NCBI GenBank assembly: GCA_024509875.1
Contig: JAMPIV010016262.1
Coordinates: 1-64,000, forward strand
Length of the DNA stretch: 64,000 nt
Reading direction: 5' to 3'
Origin: Oreohelix idahoensis
Taxonomy: Eukaryota; Mollusca; Gastropoda; Stylommatophora; Oreohelicidae
Below, one piece after another: positions 52,600-64,000 of this stretch. The position numbers and the translations under genes were made by a program. Every line of letters begins with the position of its first letter. Position 1 is the first letter of the stretch. The notes beneath the pieces were generated by a model. It was not told the origin of the DNA, did no database searches, and was given only the letters and a program-made list of their open reading frames with translations.

Positions 52600-53100
52600 T
52601 CTTTTCTTCTTCTTTGTATCCTTTGCCGCCCGACCGTCAAAAGCGAGGTCAGTGGCCACTCACGCCTAGTGGCGTCTTGTAGTGGCAACAACATAATTGG
52701 ATTCCACCTTTGCGCGGTCGGCGGCCATCCTTCGTACTGTGCCCCAACTCCGGTTCTTCTTTGCATCTCAGTCCTCCACAGTCCTCCGGTTTCAGTATGT
52801 TTTTGGTCAAGCCTCTCTTTCGTTTTCCGTTCAGGTGGTAGTCCAAAGCATAGCTGTTACTGTTTTGTGCTGGGCTATCAGGGTCTCTTTCCGAGGGACA
52901 TGGCCAACCCAGCTCCAGTGTCTGCCATACTATGATGGTGTGCTTGACCTCATTGCTTGCTCCGAGTAAGCAAACCTTGGTATGGTCGGATGGTATTCTC
53001 GGCCAAAAGATTTCGGTGAATTTTTTTTAGGTCATGTTGTGTTGAAAAGAGGACAATTTCGGACATTTCCTTCTCTGTACTCTCCAGTCATTCCTGCACC
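52600..53100 (-). pseudogene. Non-LTR retrotransposon 3' end with GAA tail
   Basis: Minus-strand frames give a W-P-R/HVPRK-like block near 52900, then YHLNGKRKRG, then SWGTVRRMAADRAKVESN and a stop after TTRRH. This is the C-terminus of an RT. The 3' UTR includes ACGCCACTAGGCGT and ends in a GAAGAAGAAAAGAAG tail near 52597-52615. Several frame changes are present. Confidence 0.65.
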
Positions 53101-53689
53101 ATATGAGAAAGCGACAGAAAGCACACAGCTCTGATATAATCTTAATTTTGTGCTTTGTGCTGTTATTTGAGAGGACTTCAAGCTGTTTGTTTAGGCTTAA
53201 GAAAATGGCGTGTGTCTTGCCTTATTCACCACTGATCACAATGTTACTGCATAAATACAGCAAAACTGGCTCCATACACAATTTTTTAAAAAAAAATCTT
53301 TTTTATAAAAATCTTACCTTTGCCCATTGATGGAACAAGATTAGATTTTTTAAAATTCATTTTTTATTTTATATTGTTAGCTTTATACATTAATTCGTTT
53401 TCTCTCTTTTTTTTCCTGGTTGTTCCACTCTATAACTTCTGCATTCGTCACTCACTCATCAACATATCAGTTTATAAACTCAATCACCACACCACCCTGC
53501 TCATCACTTTGCCATTCTCTACAGTCAGGGATTGCCATTGTTTATTTTACCACCTTTAACCAGGGAGGCCTAACATCTGCCATCACTGACAACAGGTGTA
53601 AACTCTCCTCGTAGCCACTATGCTGCAAGCAGAAACACAGAATCATTAAAGGATAAACTACTGTAAGAGGTTTACATTTACCAACATAC

Positions 53690-54010
53690 ATGAAGATCAA
53701 TAGTTGATGGATACGACACATAATGTGGAAATCTTTGGATACCATAAATCAATGGCAATCCCTTGTTCCTGGAAACCCCAGGGTAAGAGATGGCTGAGGT
53801 TGATATAAAAACTTTAGTAGAGAAGAGAGCTAGCGGACAGACATTGGAAACTGTTTGAGGGCAGATATATGGAAAAGAAACTTGAGCTTGATGTGGTAAA
53901 GGGACATGAGGACTTTGAAGCTGATGGCCACAGGGACATGAGGATCTTGATATGGTTTTCTTGCTGAAGGTCTATTACTGCTTGGGGGAGCTAAAGAGTG
54001 TTATGTTCAT
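53690..54010 (+). pseudogene. Non-LTR reverse transcriptase C-terminal relic
   Basis: The plus strand carries a RWIRHIM-like stretch, then GNPRVRDG in place of the usual GKRxRG block, and a later LCSLG-like end, all heavily decayed. The order matches the RT tail seen elsewhere in this window. Confidence 0.4.
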
Positions 54011-54269
54011 TTAACCTCTCCATTCTCTCACACATCACTATTACTGGCCCTTTTAACTCAAAACTGTTGTTCACTCGACTTCTATAATAGGGCGGTCTTG
54101 CCTTGCCTATTTACCTAATTTACTTATATGTAGGCCACAGTTTTTTCTTCATGTCATCTCACTTCTGGCAAAAATGCAGACAGTCAAACCTTCTGCCTCA
54201 CTTGCTTTTACTCAAATCTTCTTGCCTATCCACTCACACTCACACTCCTCTATTTTCCTTACAACGTAC

Positions 54270-54388
54270 GGCAAGCTTCTTTCATCACTCCCGTGACGGT
54301 GCAATCACTGCGCTTATCACAGCGTTGTGCGGTTTGAGATACACTGGCCATTAGCACAAGTGAATTCAGGCTGTGTGAGGCAGGGTAG
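54270..54388 (-). pseudogene. HSPG2: Damaged perlecan LDLa exon
   Basis: The acceptor is tgtttacag and the donor is GCC/gtacgt. The frame reads LPCLTQPEFTCANGQCISN and is then lost. RCDKRSDC and GSDER follow in other frames. At least three small indels are needed to align it with the LDLa consensus. The cysteine pattern and Asp ligands remain, and the splice-site positions are as in the clean LDLa exons. Confidence 0.68.
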
Positions 54389-56689
54389 CTGTAAACATAA
54401 GAAAGTAACAAAATCAGCTGGAGGAAAACAGTGGTACCTTATTGCTAAACAGTCGGGCTTAAAAAAAAGTAATAAAGATACTATAATCTGACCCAGACAT
54501 CAACGTAATCATAAATTGTGTTTATGATATGATTTATATTATTTGTTTGGCAGCACCAGCCACCTCAGGACCTTGCCCGATGTGCTATGTTTAAAAAAGA
54601 AAAAAAAAAGGTTACAAGAAAAATCTGTCTGTTTCACTGCTTGTGTCTTCACATTGTCTTCAAGCCCCATTTGCATAGTTGAAATGTTACCATCATGTTA
54701 GTCGGACACCAATTGCTAGGTTTTTACTGGTGACTGCATGGATTTATTTAGATTAGCTGAGGGTCATAAAAAGCCATGTAGTCATATTATTAGCACTGCT
54801 GACTCTGGAAAACAGCACTTCTTTCAAAAATTTGTGATTTCGATAGGTTGCTTGCCAGAAACAAAAACAAATTATCCTGAGTAAGCTATTTAAATATTAT
54901 ACTCAAAGTACAGACCGGTTCAAATAAATATATAGGTTGCTGTATCTATCACAGAGGATGAAGCTTGTCTTCATGTATTGCCATATTAATGGATATACAT
55001 GGATAGCTGATGCTCTATTCACATTTGAATAGTTAAGGAAAAAGCAGGTACATTGAAAAAAAGAGGCAAATATATTACTACTTTCTGAGGGAGGAAAAAA
55101 AATGGAATGAAGAAAAATTGACCCCCACTCGTTTGCTAAATCTTATGATAGCTGAGGACGTACGATGAAAACATAAAATTTATAGACTTAATTTAGCTTT
55201 AAAAAAGATTTGTAATAGTAATTCATAATTTAATGTAAAGGCAGGATTCAACATAGTTTATTTATTTCACAATTTTGCAATAGAATGAAAAGTTGTAATG
55301 CATAATTATGGATCCAGAGAGATGAAGAGAGGAAAAGGAGTCAACAAAAAATTAAATCTACATTTATCAATCAATGAAAAATAATGTATAAAACTGGTGG
55401 GAATCATTTTAAATTTACATCTCGATAGGTTTTCAAATATTGCAATGTCATTTATTAATCTTTATTTAAACATTTTTTTATTATTATTATGCAAACAGCA
55501 ATTGTTCTGTAATAATACTATCATTTAAAGTGAAGAGTATTCAGCAAAACAAATTAAAAATAATAAAAAATGTAACAATCTGTGTCTCAACATTTTAAAG
55601 ATGCCGGCACACTGTTCTGCTGGATACCATTCATATAGAGAACACCATATGTCTCTCAAGGAGACATAGACAGAATTGGACTACTGCATCCCTCACTTAT
55701 GTCGTACATGGTGACTTCATATGAGGGGGTTTTGTGTTATGGGACTAGGCAACCTCATCATGTTATACAAATTGCCACAGAAACCTTGTCTGCAAACCCA
55801 TGTGAATGCTTGATGCTAAGCTTCACTTTTCCTGCAAAGGCAACTGTGTAGTTATGGTCTCATACTCCATGGGGAGCAAAAAGGAAAATGATGTTGATAC
55901 ATATTATAATATGTTAATGATACATATATAAATGATGATGGATTAACATATATAAAATGATTGATGATACTTATATAAATGATAATGGATGATGTTCTCA
56001 AATGAAAGGTTTAATGATCACAAACACAATCAAAAAAAAAACGTAATTATTAATTCATTTGACACCTTATTCAGGCAAAGCCAACAATATGACAAATTGT
56101 TAAAATATGATGCAAACCAATTGAACAAACATCACACATAGAAAAGCTTTTCATTTGTGGTTAGTATTACACAGATTTCAATTACTCTTTATAGCTGGGA
56201 TGAGGTTGAGATACAGCTCACTACTGTGATTAAATTGCTTTATGTGGTGTGTGTCTCAAACCGGACTCAGACGAGTGGTCTTAGCTCACTGGCTTCTTGT
56301 GGAGCAACCCATTTGAACTTAACAGAAAGGGGCTAAAGTGGTAATCTGCCTGCACATTTTAACCAGACTACTTTGGGTATATTGAAGCTGGGTCTTGTGT
56401 TAGCTGCTCAGCTATTCATTAAATGAATATCCTCCTGTTGTCTTTACAAGGCTAGGGCTCTTTTCTCAAAGGGGCTGAGTGGAGCAAATCACATACGAAT
56501 CCAGGTGAGGCGCAAAGATTGTTACTCACCCCTTGTAAAATCAGGTTTTTCACCATTTCACTATGAATGTGAAATTCTTTATACATCAGCCAAATAACAA
56601 ACTTGCTTTAAAGCAGCCATCTCATCAGTATGGATCATCACTTGACACCTGTCCGTCATCCAGCTAACTAAGCACAAAATATAACACAA
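54389..56689. other. Intron segment, nothing recognised
   Basis: About 2.3 kb of AT-rich sequence. Near 55890-56000 an imperfect repeat of ATATATAAATGATGATGGAT-like text occurs. No exon or named repeat is supported. Confidence 0.35.
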
Positions 56690-58000
56690 TGGGAGCGGAG
56701 GGGAGAGTCCCTGCATCTATGGACAGATATGGGAAGCGTAAGCGCATATATAAACATGAACATTGTTGAGAGATTGAATGTCATAATTTAGGGATGCTGA
56801 GTGAGATGAATGGACTAATAAATAGCATCAGAGGGATTACAATGGTCATTATTCAGACACAAATACAAGAGGTGTAGCACTGCTATTAGATAGGAAAAGA
56901 TAAAACTTATGTCAAAGGATGCTGGGCAATTTCTGATAGGTATTATTGGGCAGGACGTGATGATGTTAACATTTATTACAAGCATAAGGTACCCCCAGCT
57001 GCATGAATGCACAAGAGAGAAAGGAGGTGAGGAGTTGTAAAGTTGTCTAAATGATGTATAGGATTCAAAGGGTTATACAATTTACATTAGAACATTTGAC
57101 CTGGGTATATCCCTAATCACACTTCAGACAGATTGGTGGATATGAGCAAAGAGTCCAAGACTCAATGACTGGGAAACAGGTGGTTCCAACAAAACCCAAA
57201 GTCACCTTTTGGACATGGATGACCCTCTTGGTGACAAGATAAGAGTAATGAAATTGACAGTATTCTTATTAGCAGGCGATAATTGAAAGGCCTCTTTACT
57301 GTGGCAAAAACAATACCATGTTAAAGACTGCAACAATGAATTTTCTGAATGTTCATAAGACCAATAACTAGAATACAATTGAAGACACTAAGATCAAAAA
57401 CCAGCAACAAGAGACTAGAAATAGCTGTACTAGAGAGAGAAAAAAAATAAAGGAATGAGAAATTTTATGTGTAGCAGTATTAAGAAAGAAGATAGAATTG
57501 CTCTGTCAGACCAGGAAGTTGGAAAGTGTTGTGCTCCAAGTGTTATTGGACCTAGTTGGGAAATCTTTGAAAAGAACTAATCTGCATTACTTATAATAGA
57601 GTAAAAAAGTCACGTAAGGGAACTAAAACAACAACTAAGGAGAAGCTATAATAAAATGTCAAGTGAAGAAAGCATTATACCTCAACTCAGTATGAAGTGA
57701 TTCAATTAAAGAAGTTTAATGATGTAATGAAAAAAGAGATCGGAAAGTGGTTTAAAAAAAAAAAATGTTGACGACGAGAAAAAATTCTGATTATATAGCA
57801 AAAAACATATTAAAGAGCGGCACTGATGATGTGAAAGGAATAAACAGGTTTGAAGGATCCATAAACATCAACTATAATTCAGATATGCAGATGACACCTT
57901 TTCACCAGCAGAAAATTAAAAAAGGACCTCAGCGTCTTTACTGACGCACGTTATCCCCAACAGCAACACAAAGGTTTAGTGTTTAAACAGCAAGATGACA
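56690..58000 (+). pseudogene. Decayed non-LTR retrotransposon (endonuclease and RT fragments)
   Basis: Plus-strand frames give a TRGVALLLDRKR stretch near 56850-56900, resembling the G-V-A-x-L-L-x-x-K region of APE-type endonucleases in RTE-like LINEs. Near 57878-57900 the frame reads FRYADDTFSPAEN, which contains the Y-A-D-D active-site motif of reverse transcriptase. The spacing is shorter than in an intact LINE, and stops abound. The identification of the RT motif is better than that of the endonuclease. Confidence 0.5.
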
Positions 58001-58374
58001 GAAATAATGGTTATAAAACAAAAAAAGAAATAGTCACAAAATATAAAATATTTTGTAAGAGGAAAGCAATAAAACAAAGCATAGTGAATACTGTTTTGGA
58101 TCTATCATAGCCAGCAGATGGATTATACTGAAAGCAAGGGTAAAAAACAAAATAAAGGCAAAATCACAGTATATCCCACAGTATGTTAAATAACAAAGGC
58201 ACAAATTAAGCTTTCCACCATATGGAAAAGCATTCTTACCACAAAAAAAGAGAACTATTTCTGGCACTGAGGTAGAAAGTATGTTATATACACCTTACAT
58301 CATTTATTGCAAGTGAAAACCTGGACAAAACAAAAAAACACTAACCATAAAATTGCAACAGATACCTATTGACA

Positions 58375-58612
58375 AGTGCTGGTCTCTCACGGCAAGATTT
58401 GATTCATGGGTTCTGTCCATGCACCAGTTATACCCAGCTTGTAATATTGGGTACCTAAACTTTGAATTGTTAGTGAAGAAAAGGCTGCAAGGAAGGGAAC
58501 CTTGGTCACCACACTTCTCAATGCTGGAACCTAGTATGGTGGCAAATCTCTATAACACTATGCTCACCTTTGGCAGTATCTTTTTGCTTCAGGGTCTTCC
58601 TTGACCTATTTT
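58375..58612 (+). mobile_element. Diverged copy of the tRNA-derived SINE
   Basis: The sequence TCTCTCACGGCAAGATTTGA through GGGTACCTAAACTTT, AAGGAAGGGAACCTTGG and CCTTGACC lines up with the SINE at 15561-15783 in the same order. The B-box has decayed to GATTTGATTC. It is in plus orientation. No clear target duplication was found. Confidence 0.65.
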
Positions 58613-61600
58613 TGACCTTTGACAGCCAGAAATTTCAAATGAGGAAATTCTCTAGCAAAACAGAAGGAAATTATATTTATTAATCCAACCACAATACAAA
58701 ACAGACATTCAATGTTCTCTTGGACACCGGCCATAGGGAGAAACAAAACTGGAGAATTGGTAACTAATAAGTTAAAAACTTCAAAGAGAAGAGGAGGAAA
58801 ACAGAAAAGAGAATTACATTGACAATCTGGACTACATGGCATGAAAAATGGACTGAAGGTTAGCTGATTCATAGGTATCAGAGACACGTGTATGAATGAG
58901 AGGACATAGATCACCCAATGCCAGCCAAAAATATGGCAACTTCATCATGAATGAAGTGCGATAGACATCCAAATAAAAGGGATTATCATGATGAAACATC
59001 TTTGTATATCCAGTGAAAATACTATTGTGTAAGACAAGGCAAAACATTTAATGGTTGAAAGCATGTGATGAAGTTGAAAAAATATGTAGGTTCTATTAGT
59101 GGCATAAGCACATACATTTGCAGCATTTTCAGGTCTTTTTAGCCTGTTTTATTGATTGACCCCTATTAATTTTAAGGGGAAGGAGGCTACATTGAAATTG
59201 CAATTTTCGTTTTTATTCACAGGTTTTTCAATGGAAAATGACCATACTTAACCTACATCTATCACATACTTAACCTAACATCATTAATAGATACGGCATA
59301 ATGAAGAGTCTTTGAGGGTTATTACATCATATTGGTTTATGTATTGTCATTTGAAAAACGGTCGCCATATTGGTTTTTTATTTTTTATTTCAATTTCCTA
59401 AGGCTTTTATTATTTATTATCTTTCATTAACATATTTATAACAAAAGTGTTTTATCATTTTATTTTTAAACTCTTTTGTCAGATTGGATTTTTGATACCA
59501 TTAGTAGATTTTGTGATACATATTTTTAAAAGTTTGTATCTATTAATAATCACAATTTTTTCAAAAATTTTAACATATTTAGCAATAAATCAAAATGTTT
59601 GATTAAGATATCAAAAATTCGATCTGACAAAAGTATTTATTATCATAATAATAAAGTATTTGTGCCAAATATGATTTTTATTTACACAAAACAAGCAGAA
59701 GTTATTAGAAACATTAGTAGCGTAAAATCTAGATTTTCTTCATAGGACAACGCATCTTTTCTGAAGAAAATACTATTTACAATAATCAAAAATATACCTA
59801 CTTTGAATGTGTTTCGGATAAATAATTTTCTCAGATTTTGATTCAGGGAAATATAAATTATATTAGTATGGGACTAATCCCAATTCTTCATGTTTCTGGC
59901 TTGTTTTGACAGAAAAATTGCCTCCCGCCTCCTTCCTTTAACACTGGGTGTTGTAAATATTGGCATTGTATCTAGCCATAAAAGTGGGATCATTCTTGGT
60001 GGGCAAACTTGTATGTAATGTTCTTTGTGATGTAGAAAATGTTTCTTTTTTTTTTACAAAAGTGCCACTTTTTTACCACAATTTTTGAAATTACTGTTTA
60101 CATTACCACATTCTCTCACTTCCCACTGACTTTAAACTATGAACATTTCTTATTTTTGTTGTTGTCACTGGATACTGTGATACAATTGTTATGTTTGTTA
60201 TCTGCTCAATTAAACACATTCCAATAACTCATCAACAAATCAAACATTAGCTGTGATTAAAATGTCTTACAAACAGTTTTAATAAAATTATAAGTTAGTA
60301 ATGAACTGAACTTAGCATATTCTTCCATTATTAATTGTGTTTTAAGTTTATTTGTCTTAAACAAAAAATTGTCATCGTAAATAAAAATTGTCAAAGAAAA
60401 GAAAGAACCGTTTTTGCCAGATAAAAACAGACATATAGGTTGTTTGAGAATGACATTGACAAATCAAGGGTTAGATAGTGTTAAAATAACTGGCAAGTTC
60501 TGGTAAAGAGGGCATTACAATGTTTAAACAATATGAATAGAATGAAATGTTACTTGCACAGAAAAAAATGACAAGATTAAAGATTAAACTGCAAATGAAA
60601 ATTATAAGTCATGGGCAAAAACAGAGATAAGAAGAGATGTTTTTTCTCGCCATGATTTTGTGACAAATATTAGTGCACTGACAAAAGAAAACTAGATATA
60701 AGATATAGAAGATTAAGCTTTTTTGTAATCCTGAACATGTAAAAATATGAAGAACATGACACAGAAACACACGGTATGATGTGAATTCTGGTTCTCTTTA
60801 TTGAACAAAAAAATTCTGTGATCTTACAAGTGTATGCACTTTAAACATGCTAAAAAATAGCATACCGTTTTGTTTTCTCAAGCAGGATTGTTTTATTTTT
60901 AATTTGGCTTATGGTTAATCATTTGTTGTGCAGTCTAGGCCAGTATACAGATTATTTTTTTATTGATGTCAAAATGCATAACATCAAGTTTTTAAAAAAA
61001 CAACTATTCACCCTGTGACAACACACTCCACACAACAAACAACCACACAAAAAAAAAAACAAACAACTACTTTGTTGTAGGAAGGTATTGAGGTGACTTT
61101 ACGTTTTCTCATGAAATGTTCAATGTCAGGTTATAATCGTGTAAGTGAAATGTTATGGGCTGAGCTTTTGATTTTATGCTGCATGCCCCTTGCAACTAAA
61201 GCTTACAGTTGGACATGATACATGATTTCAAACGTTAGGACCACCACACAAAAAAAAAGTCGTTTAAGCACAAAAAGTTTTCCAAGAAATTAAGTAAAAT
61301 ACTAAGAAAAGAGACAAATATTGTTTCTCCTTTTCGACACACATTTTCTTCAACTACCTTGATCTCAGACATTTCTACCAATCTTGTCATTTTTTTCTTT
61401 TCTTTTCTTTAAAAAAAACAAAATATCAGTAATTTCTTATTTTTATCTGATTTTCTATATACTTTTACACTCTGTTCATTACAACTTTTACTTTATTTAC
61501 AATATTGACTTACATAAACTGTTTCCAGTTATAATTGCATTCAGAATCTGTCTGGATGAGTCCATATGAAACCGGGAGTCCTGTGAAATTCTCGAGCTTT

Positions 61601-62191
61601 GTCGATAAGTTTAATTCATTAATTACTTGTTGTTTTTCCCATTCATAGGAACTTCATACGTTATGTTGGTCCTTATAGCGTTTTATGGTAATGTGTTTAG
61701 TTTTGGTTGTTCTGTTCATTTTATCAAAGTTAAAATCTGGACATCCAAGTGAATGTTTCACTCCACTATATGATATACTTTATTAGCTTGATAGTGACCA
61801 CATGAGAGCTTAAACACAGAAAATTTCATTCTATAACTCTTATAGACTAGAGTTTTTTCAGTCTAAAATTAATCAAGAAATCAACAAAAAGACAAAACTG
61901 CCAAGCCAAAGAGGGCTTGAAATAAGTTTGACATTAATTCCAGATTTCAGCATTCAGCAGCACCTGTTTTATCTCAAACAAATTAAAGAAAACTTCTTTG
62001 TCTCCATTAGAGAAAGCAAAGATAAAATATAAACAACCAACTGCAGCAATTACAATTTGAAGCATTTAAAGAATGCGCATTGTTTTGTGGAATTTTTATT
62101 TTTTTATGGTTATTGATAAATGGGCACTGAAAGAAAACTGCAGGCCACACTCCAACACAGGTGGTGGTGATGTACCACAGTGCAATCTTAC
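58613..62191. other. Long AT-rich intron, nothing recognised
   Basis: About 3.6 kb of very AT-rich sequence with T and A homopolymers. I found no exon, RNA gene or repeat family. Confidence 0.4.
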
Positions 62192-62320
62192 GACAGTCAG
62201 CTTCTTCTGAACCTAATGGACAGTCTTCTTACGTCCATCACATCGTCTCCGGAATATCCAAGCATGTGACCAGAGATTCACACGTGAAATTGGTCCTCAG
62301 GGCATCTTACGGTGTTGTTG
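62192..62320 (-). pseudogene. HSPG2: Damaged perlecan LDLa exon, most 5' in the window
   Basis: The acceptor gattttcag is the same as that of the clean exon at 31942-32073, and the donor is GACTGTC/gtaaga. Across minus frames the LDLa text is CPEDQF, then TCESLVTCLDI, then RRCDGRK, then DCPLGSEEADC. At least three frame changes occur within about 130 bases. The order of cysteines and acidic residues is right for one LDLa module ending in phase 1. Confidence 0.7.
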
Positions 62321-62777
62321 CTGAAAATCACGCTATGTCGCAATTCTATCAGCATCTTATTCTTTTCAACGCCATAGTAATAACACATAAAATATTATTC
62401 ATATACATAAGCTTATCTTTCAACGATATGAATATGAAATTTGCCACTACAACCAAGCAGGGAAAAGCCCAAATATATATTCTGTGAACAGTATACTTTG
62501 AAATAATGTGGGACTTCTTCAGGGAGGATATCCCTGAGAGAGAGAACAAAAAATAAAGGAATGTGTGCAACGAAACAAAACATCTTGAGTATGTATTTCT
62601 GATTCTTTTATTTTTGATAAACTTCCTTTATGTATTCTGTCCATCTTCTATTACGTTATCTGAGACCCCAAGAATATTGTTACATCTTCTGATTAAAAAA
62701 AATAGACCCCCAGCTGCTTAGTGCAACCACAAACCATTGTCGTGTGTGCAATTATATCTCTACCTCTATGGATGAGT

Positions 62778-62880
62778 CTGTGGCCTAATGGATATGATCG
62801 CAGTTTCATAATCCAGATATACCAGGTTCGAAACCTGCTGCTGGCGGTTTGGTAGCAGTTCGCTTGTCGTTGGGGATTTT
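62778..62880 (+). mobile_element. tRNA-derived SINE head (tRNA-Arg-like)
   Basis: The stretch contains an A-box-like GTGGCCTAATGGATATG and, about 50 bases later, a B-box CCAGGTTCGAAACC, in correct Pol III order. The GTGGCCTAATGGATA text is close to tRNA-Arg. The anticodon arm does not fold convincingly, so I call it a SINE head rather than a tRNA gene. It differs from the SINE family at 15561. Confidence 0.6.
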
Positions 62881-64000
62881 AACACATGGATAATAGCGCG
62901 CGCGACGTACCGTTCAGAAAGCAATTGGCAAAAATACTGAATGAAAAAAATTGCCTAGAAAAATCACAAACAAGCCACAATAAATGCTGGGGTTGGATTG
63001 CCAGTCCTGTAAAAGGATAAAGCAACTAACTTTCTATGACAAGCAAGATTGAAATTCTTAAACGTTATTATTGCCAAGAAGACTACAAGCTATATTTAAT
63101 CCAACAAAAAAAAGGTGCAGATGAATTCGTTATGTGATAAGTGAGGTAGTTACATATTCACGGAAGCAAATCAGAATTCAGTGTTCAAATATAGCAGCGA
63201 AAACTGCCAAGTGATATGTGCTTGAGTGCTCATGCCTTTCTGATTGTTATAAAGAAACATTATAGAGGGTTATTTTATAAAGAACGCGTGTAGAGGATGT
63301 TTTAAATTATGTTCAAGTTTCTGGACGCGACCAGTGTGTATTGTGATGAGGGATTACTGTGTTTTAATTTTTGGGCAATAGGCCCCTTGGTGTTCTATCT
63401 AGGCTAATTATTTTTGTTGTTATGAGACATTCATCTTTCTCCATGTAATTTTGTTCTATAACTAATTGAGTTTTAACGTATTCTTCTCTTGGGTAATTTA
63501 TTTGCATTTTAGGAGGGGATTACTGTTTAGGGTTTAAGCTGATACTCGCACCAGTTTTCTTTTCTCTAAAGTAATTGCGTTGCAAGTAGTGGCCGTTATT
63601 TAGTTTGTTCATTAAATAATTCATGGTCATTTTTTTGTGTCCGAATACTAGCGCTGTAGTTATTTTAGGCTGGGTTGATTTTTCAGTCGGATAAAACCAA
63701 AAAACTTCACACCTACCCAAGGTCAACCTTGGGGGGGTGGGTGTGAAAAAACGCATATGTGCGCCAGGTGGTTTAAAACTGGCAGGGGTAGGATCAGAAT
63801 TGAAGTTAATTTTGCTCACGCAGTCGAATTGTAACATTATCTTAACATGACGCAATTTTGGTACGCGCGAGGTAGCATTTATTATCTGAGTCATGAGTAG
63901 GCTTGCGTTTTCATTGGGGGATTTTTCAATACGTTAATAAGAAATGCAGGGCAATATTATTGGTTTTAAGTTGTAGAATTTGACGCCATAAAGCGATGAC
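62881..64000. other. Intron or upstream flank, nothing recognised
   Basis: This is the end of the window. A GC-rich inverted repeat lies at 63706-63748. No exon is supported. Confidence 0.35.
63706..63748. repeat. GC-rich inverted repeat (hairpin)
   Basis: TTCACACCTACCCAAGGT and, after two bases, ACCTTGGGGGGGTGGGTGTG form an imperfect stem with a small G-rich bulge and almost no loop. Its function is unknown. Confidence 0.55.

Larger units (their letters stand above)
204..62320 (-). other. HSPG2: Span of the perlecan (HSPG2-like) gene visible in the window
   Basis: All recognisable host exons in the window are on the minus strand and read in perlecan domain order: an LDLa array with an internal Ig module, then Ig, a laminin-EGF-like segment and laminin IV. 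Perlecan is a secreted basement-membrane core protein that carries glycosaminoglycan chains. The Ig exon at 25745-26032 is the best family marker (WRLNWG, RVTVTSE, GRGTL and CEA motifs as in perlecan Ig1). The N-terminal exons (signal peptide, SEA) lie beyond 64000. The later laminin, Ig and LamG exons lie before position 1. No promoter or terminator is in the window. Confidence 0.85.

Noticed and set aside
62778..62850. Functional tRNA-Arg gene
   Set aside because: A- and B-boxes are present, but the acceptor and anticodon stems do not pair convincingly. A SINE head fits better.

Overview
The window is animal nuclear DNA. It is AT-rich, intron-dominated and packed with transposable elements. 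The one recognisable host gene is a perlecan-type basement-membrane heparan sulfate proteoglycan (HSPG2/trol/unc-52 family) on the minus strand. Its exons are spread over at least 62 kb and both ends lie outside the window. It has more LDL-receptor class A (LDLa) modules than the four of vertebrate perlecan, and an Ig module between them. With the TE complement this points to an invertebrate bilaterian, perhaps a trochozoan; I cannot name the clade.

Host gene, in transcript order (right to left): four damaged LDLa exons (62.2, 54.3, 52.3 and 50.9 kb), a clean LDLa exon (42.8 kb), one Ig module on two exons (41.7 and 41.2 kb), an LDLa exon with a 2-base frameshift (40.7 kb), two clean LDLa exons (37.5 and 32.0 kb), an Ig exon (25.9 kb), a laminin-EGF-like exon (12.4 kb), then three laminin IV exons (10.6, 1.1 and 0.25 kb). 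Nearly all exons are phase 1-1 modules with good splice sites.

Mobile DNA fills the introns. At 2.5-10.4 kb is a complete LTR element with 2.6-kb LTRs and a 5-bp target duplication. It encodes only Gag and a protease, read on the minus strand. The end of a third LTR of this family opens the window. At 16.1-25.4 kb is a young Ty3/gypsy-like element with 1,083-bp LTRs whose pol order is protease-integrase-RT-RNase H, the Gmr1-type order. It sits in an older non-LTR relic and has an odd 66-bp flanking duplication. At 27.2-29.6 kb is a Tigger/pogo DNA transposon with an intact 547-codon transposase, nested in a TTAA-flanked element. A dead copy of the same Tigger lies at 34.3-37.0 kb and carries its own retroposon. 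At 43.7-48.3 kb is a piggyBac-like element with a decayed transposase and four ~420-bp subterminal tandem repeats; a 0.3-kb internally deleted relative lies at 10.8-11.0 kb. Mariner, Tc1, Ty3 and many 3' non-LTR relics, tRNA-derived SINEs and minisatellites make up much of the rest.

The genes do not form a pathway. The window is one matrix-protein gene whose introns have accumulated nested TEs of several classes. The observations most worth checking are the integrase-before-RT element, the Gag-only LTR element with mosaic LTRs, the 66-bp duplication, and the run of frameshifted LDLa exons in the right half.
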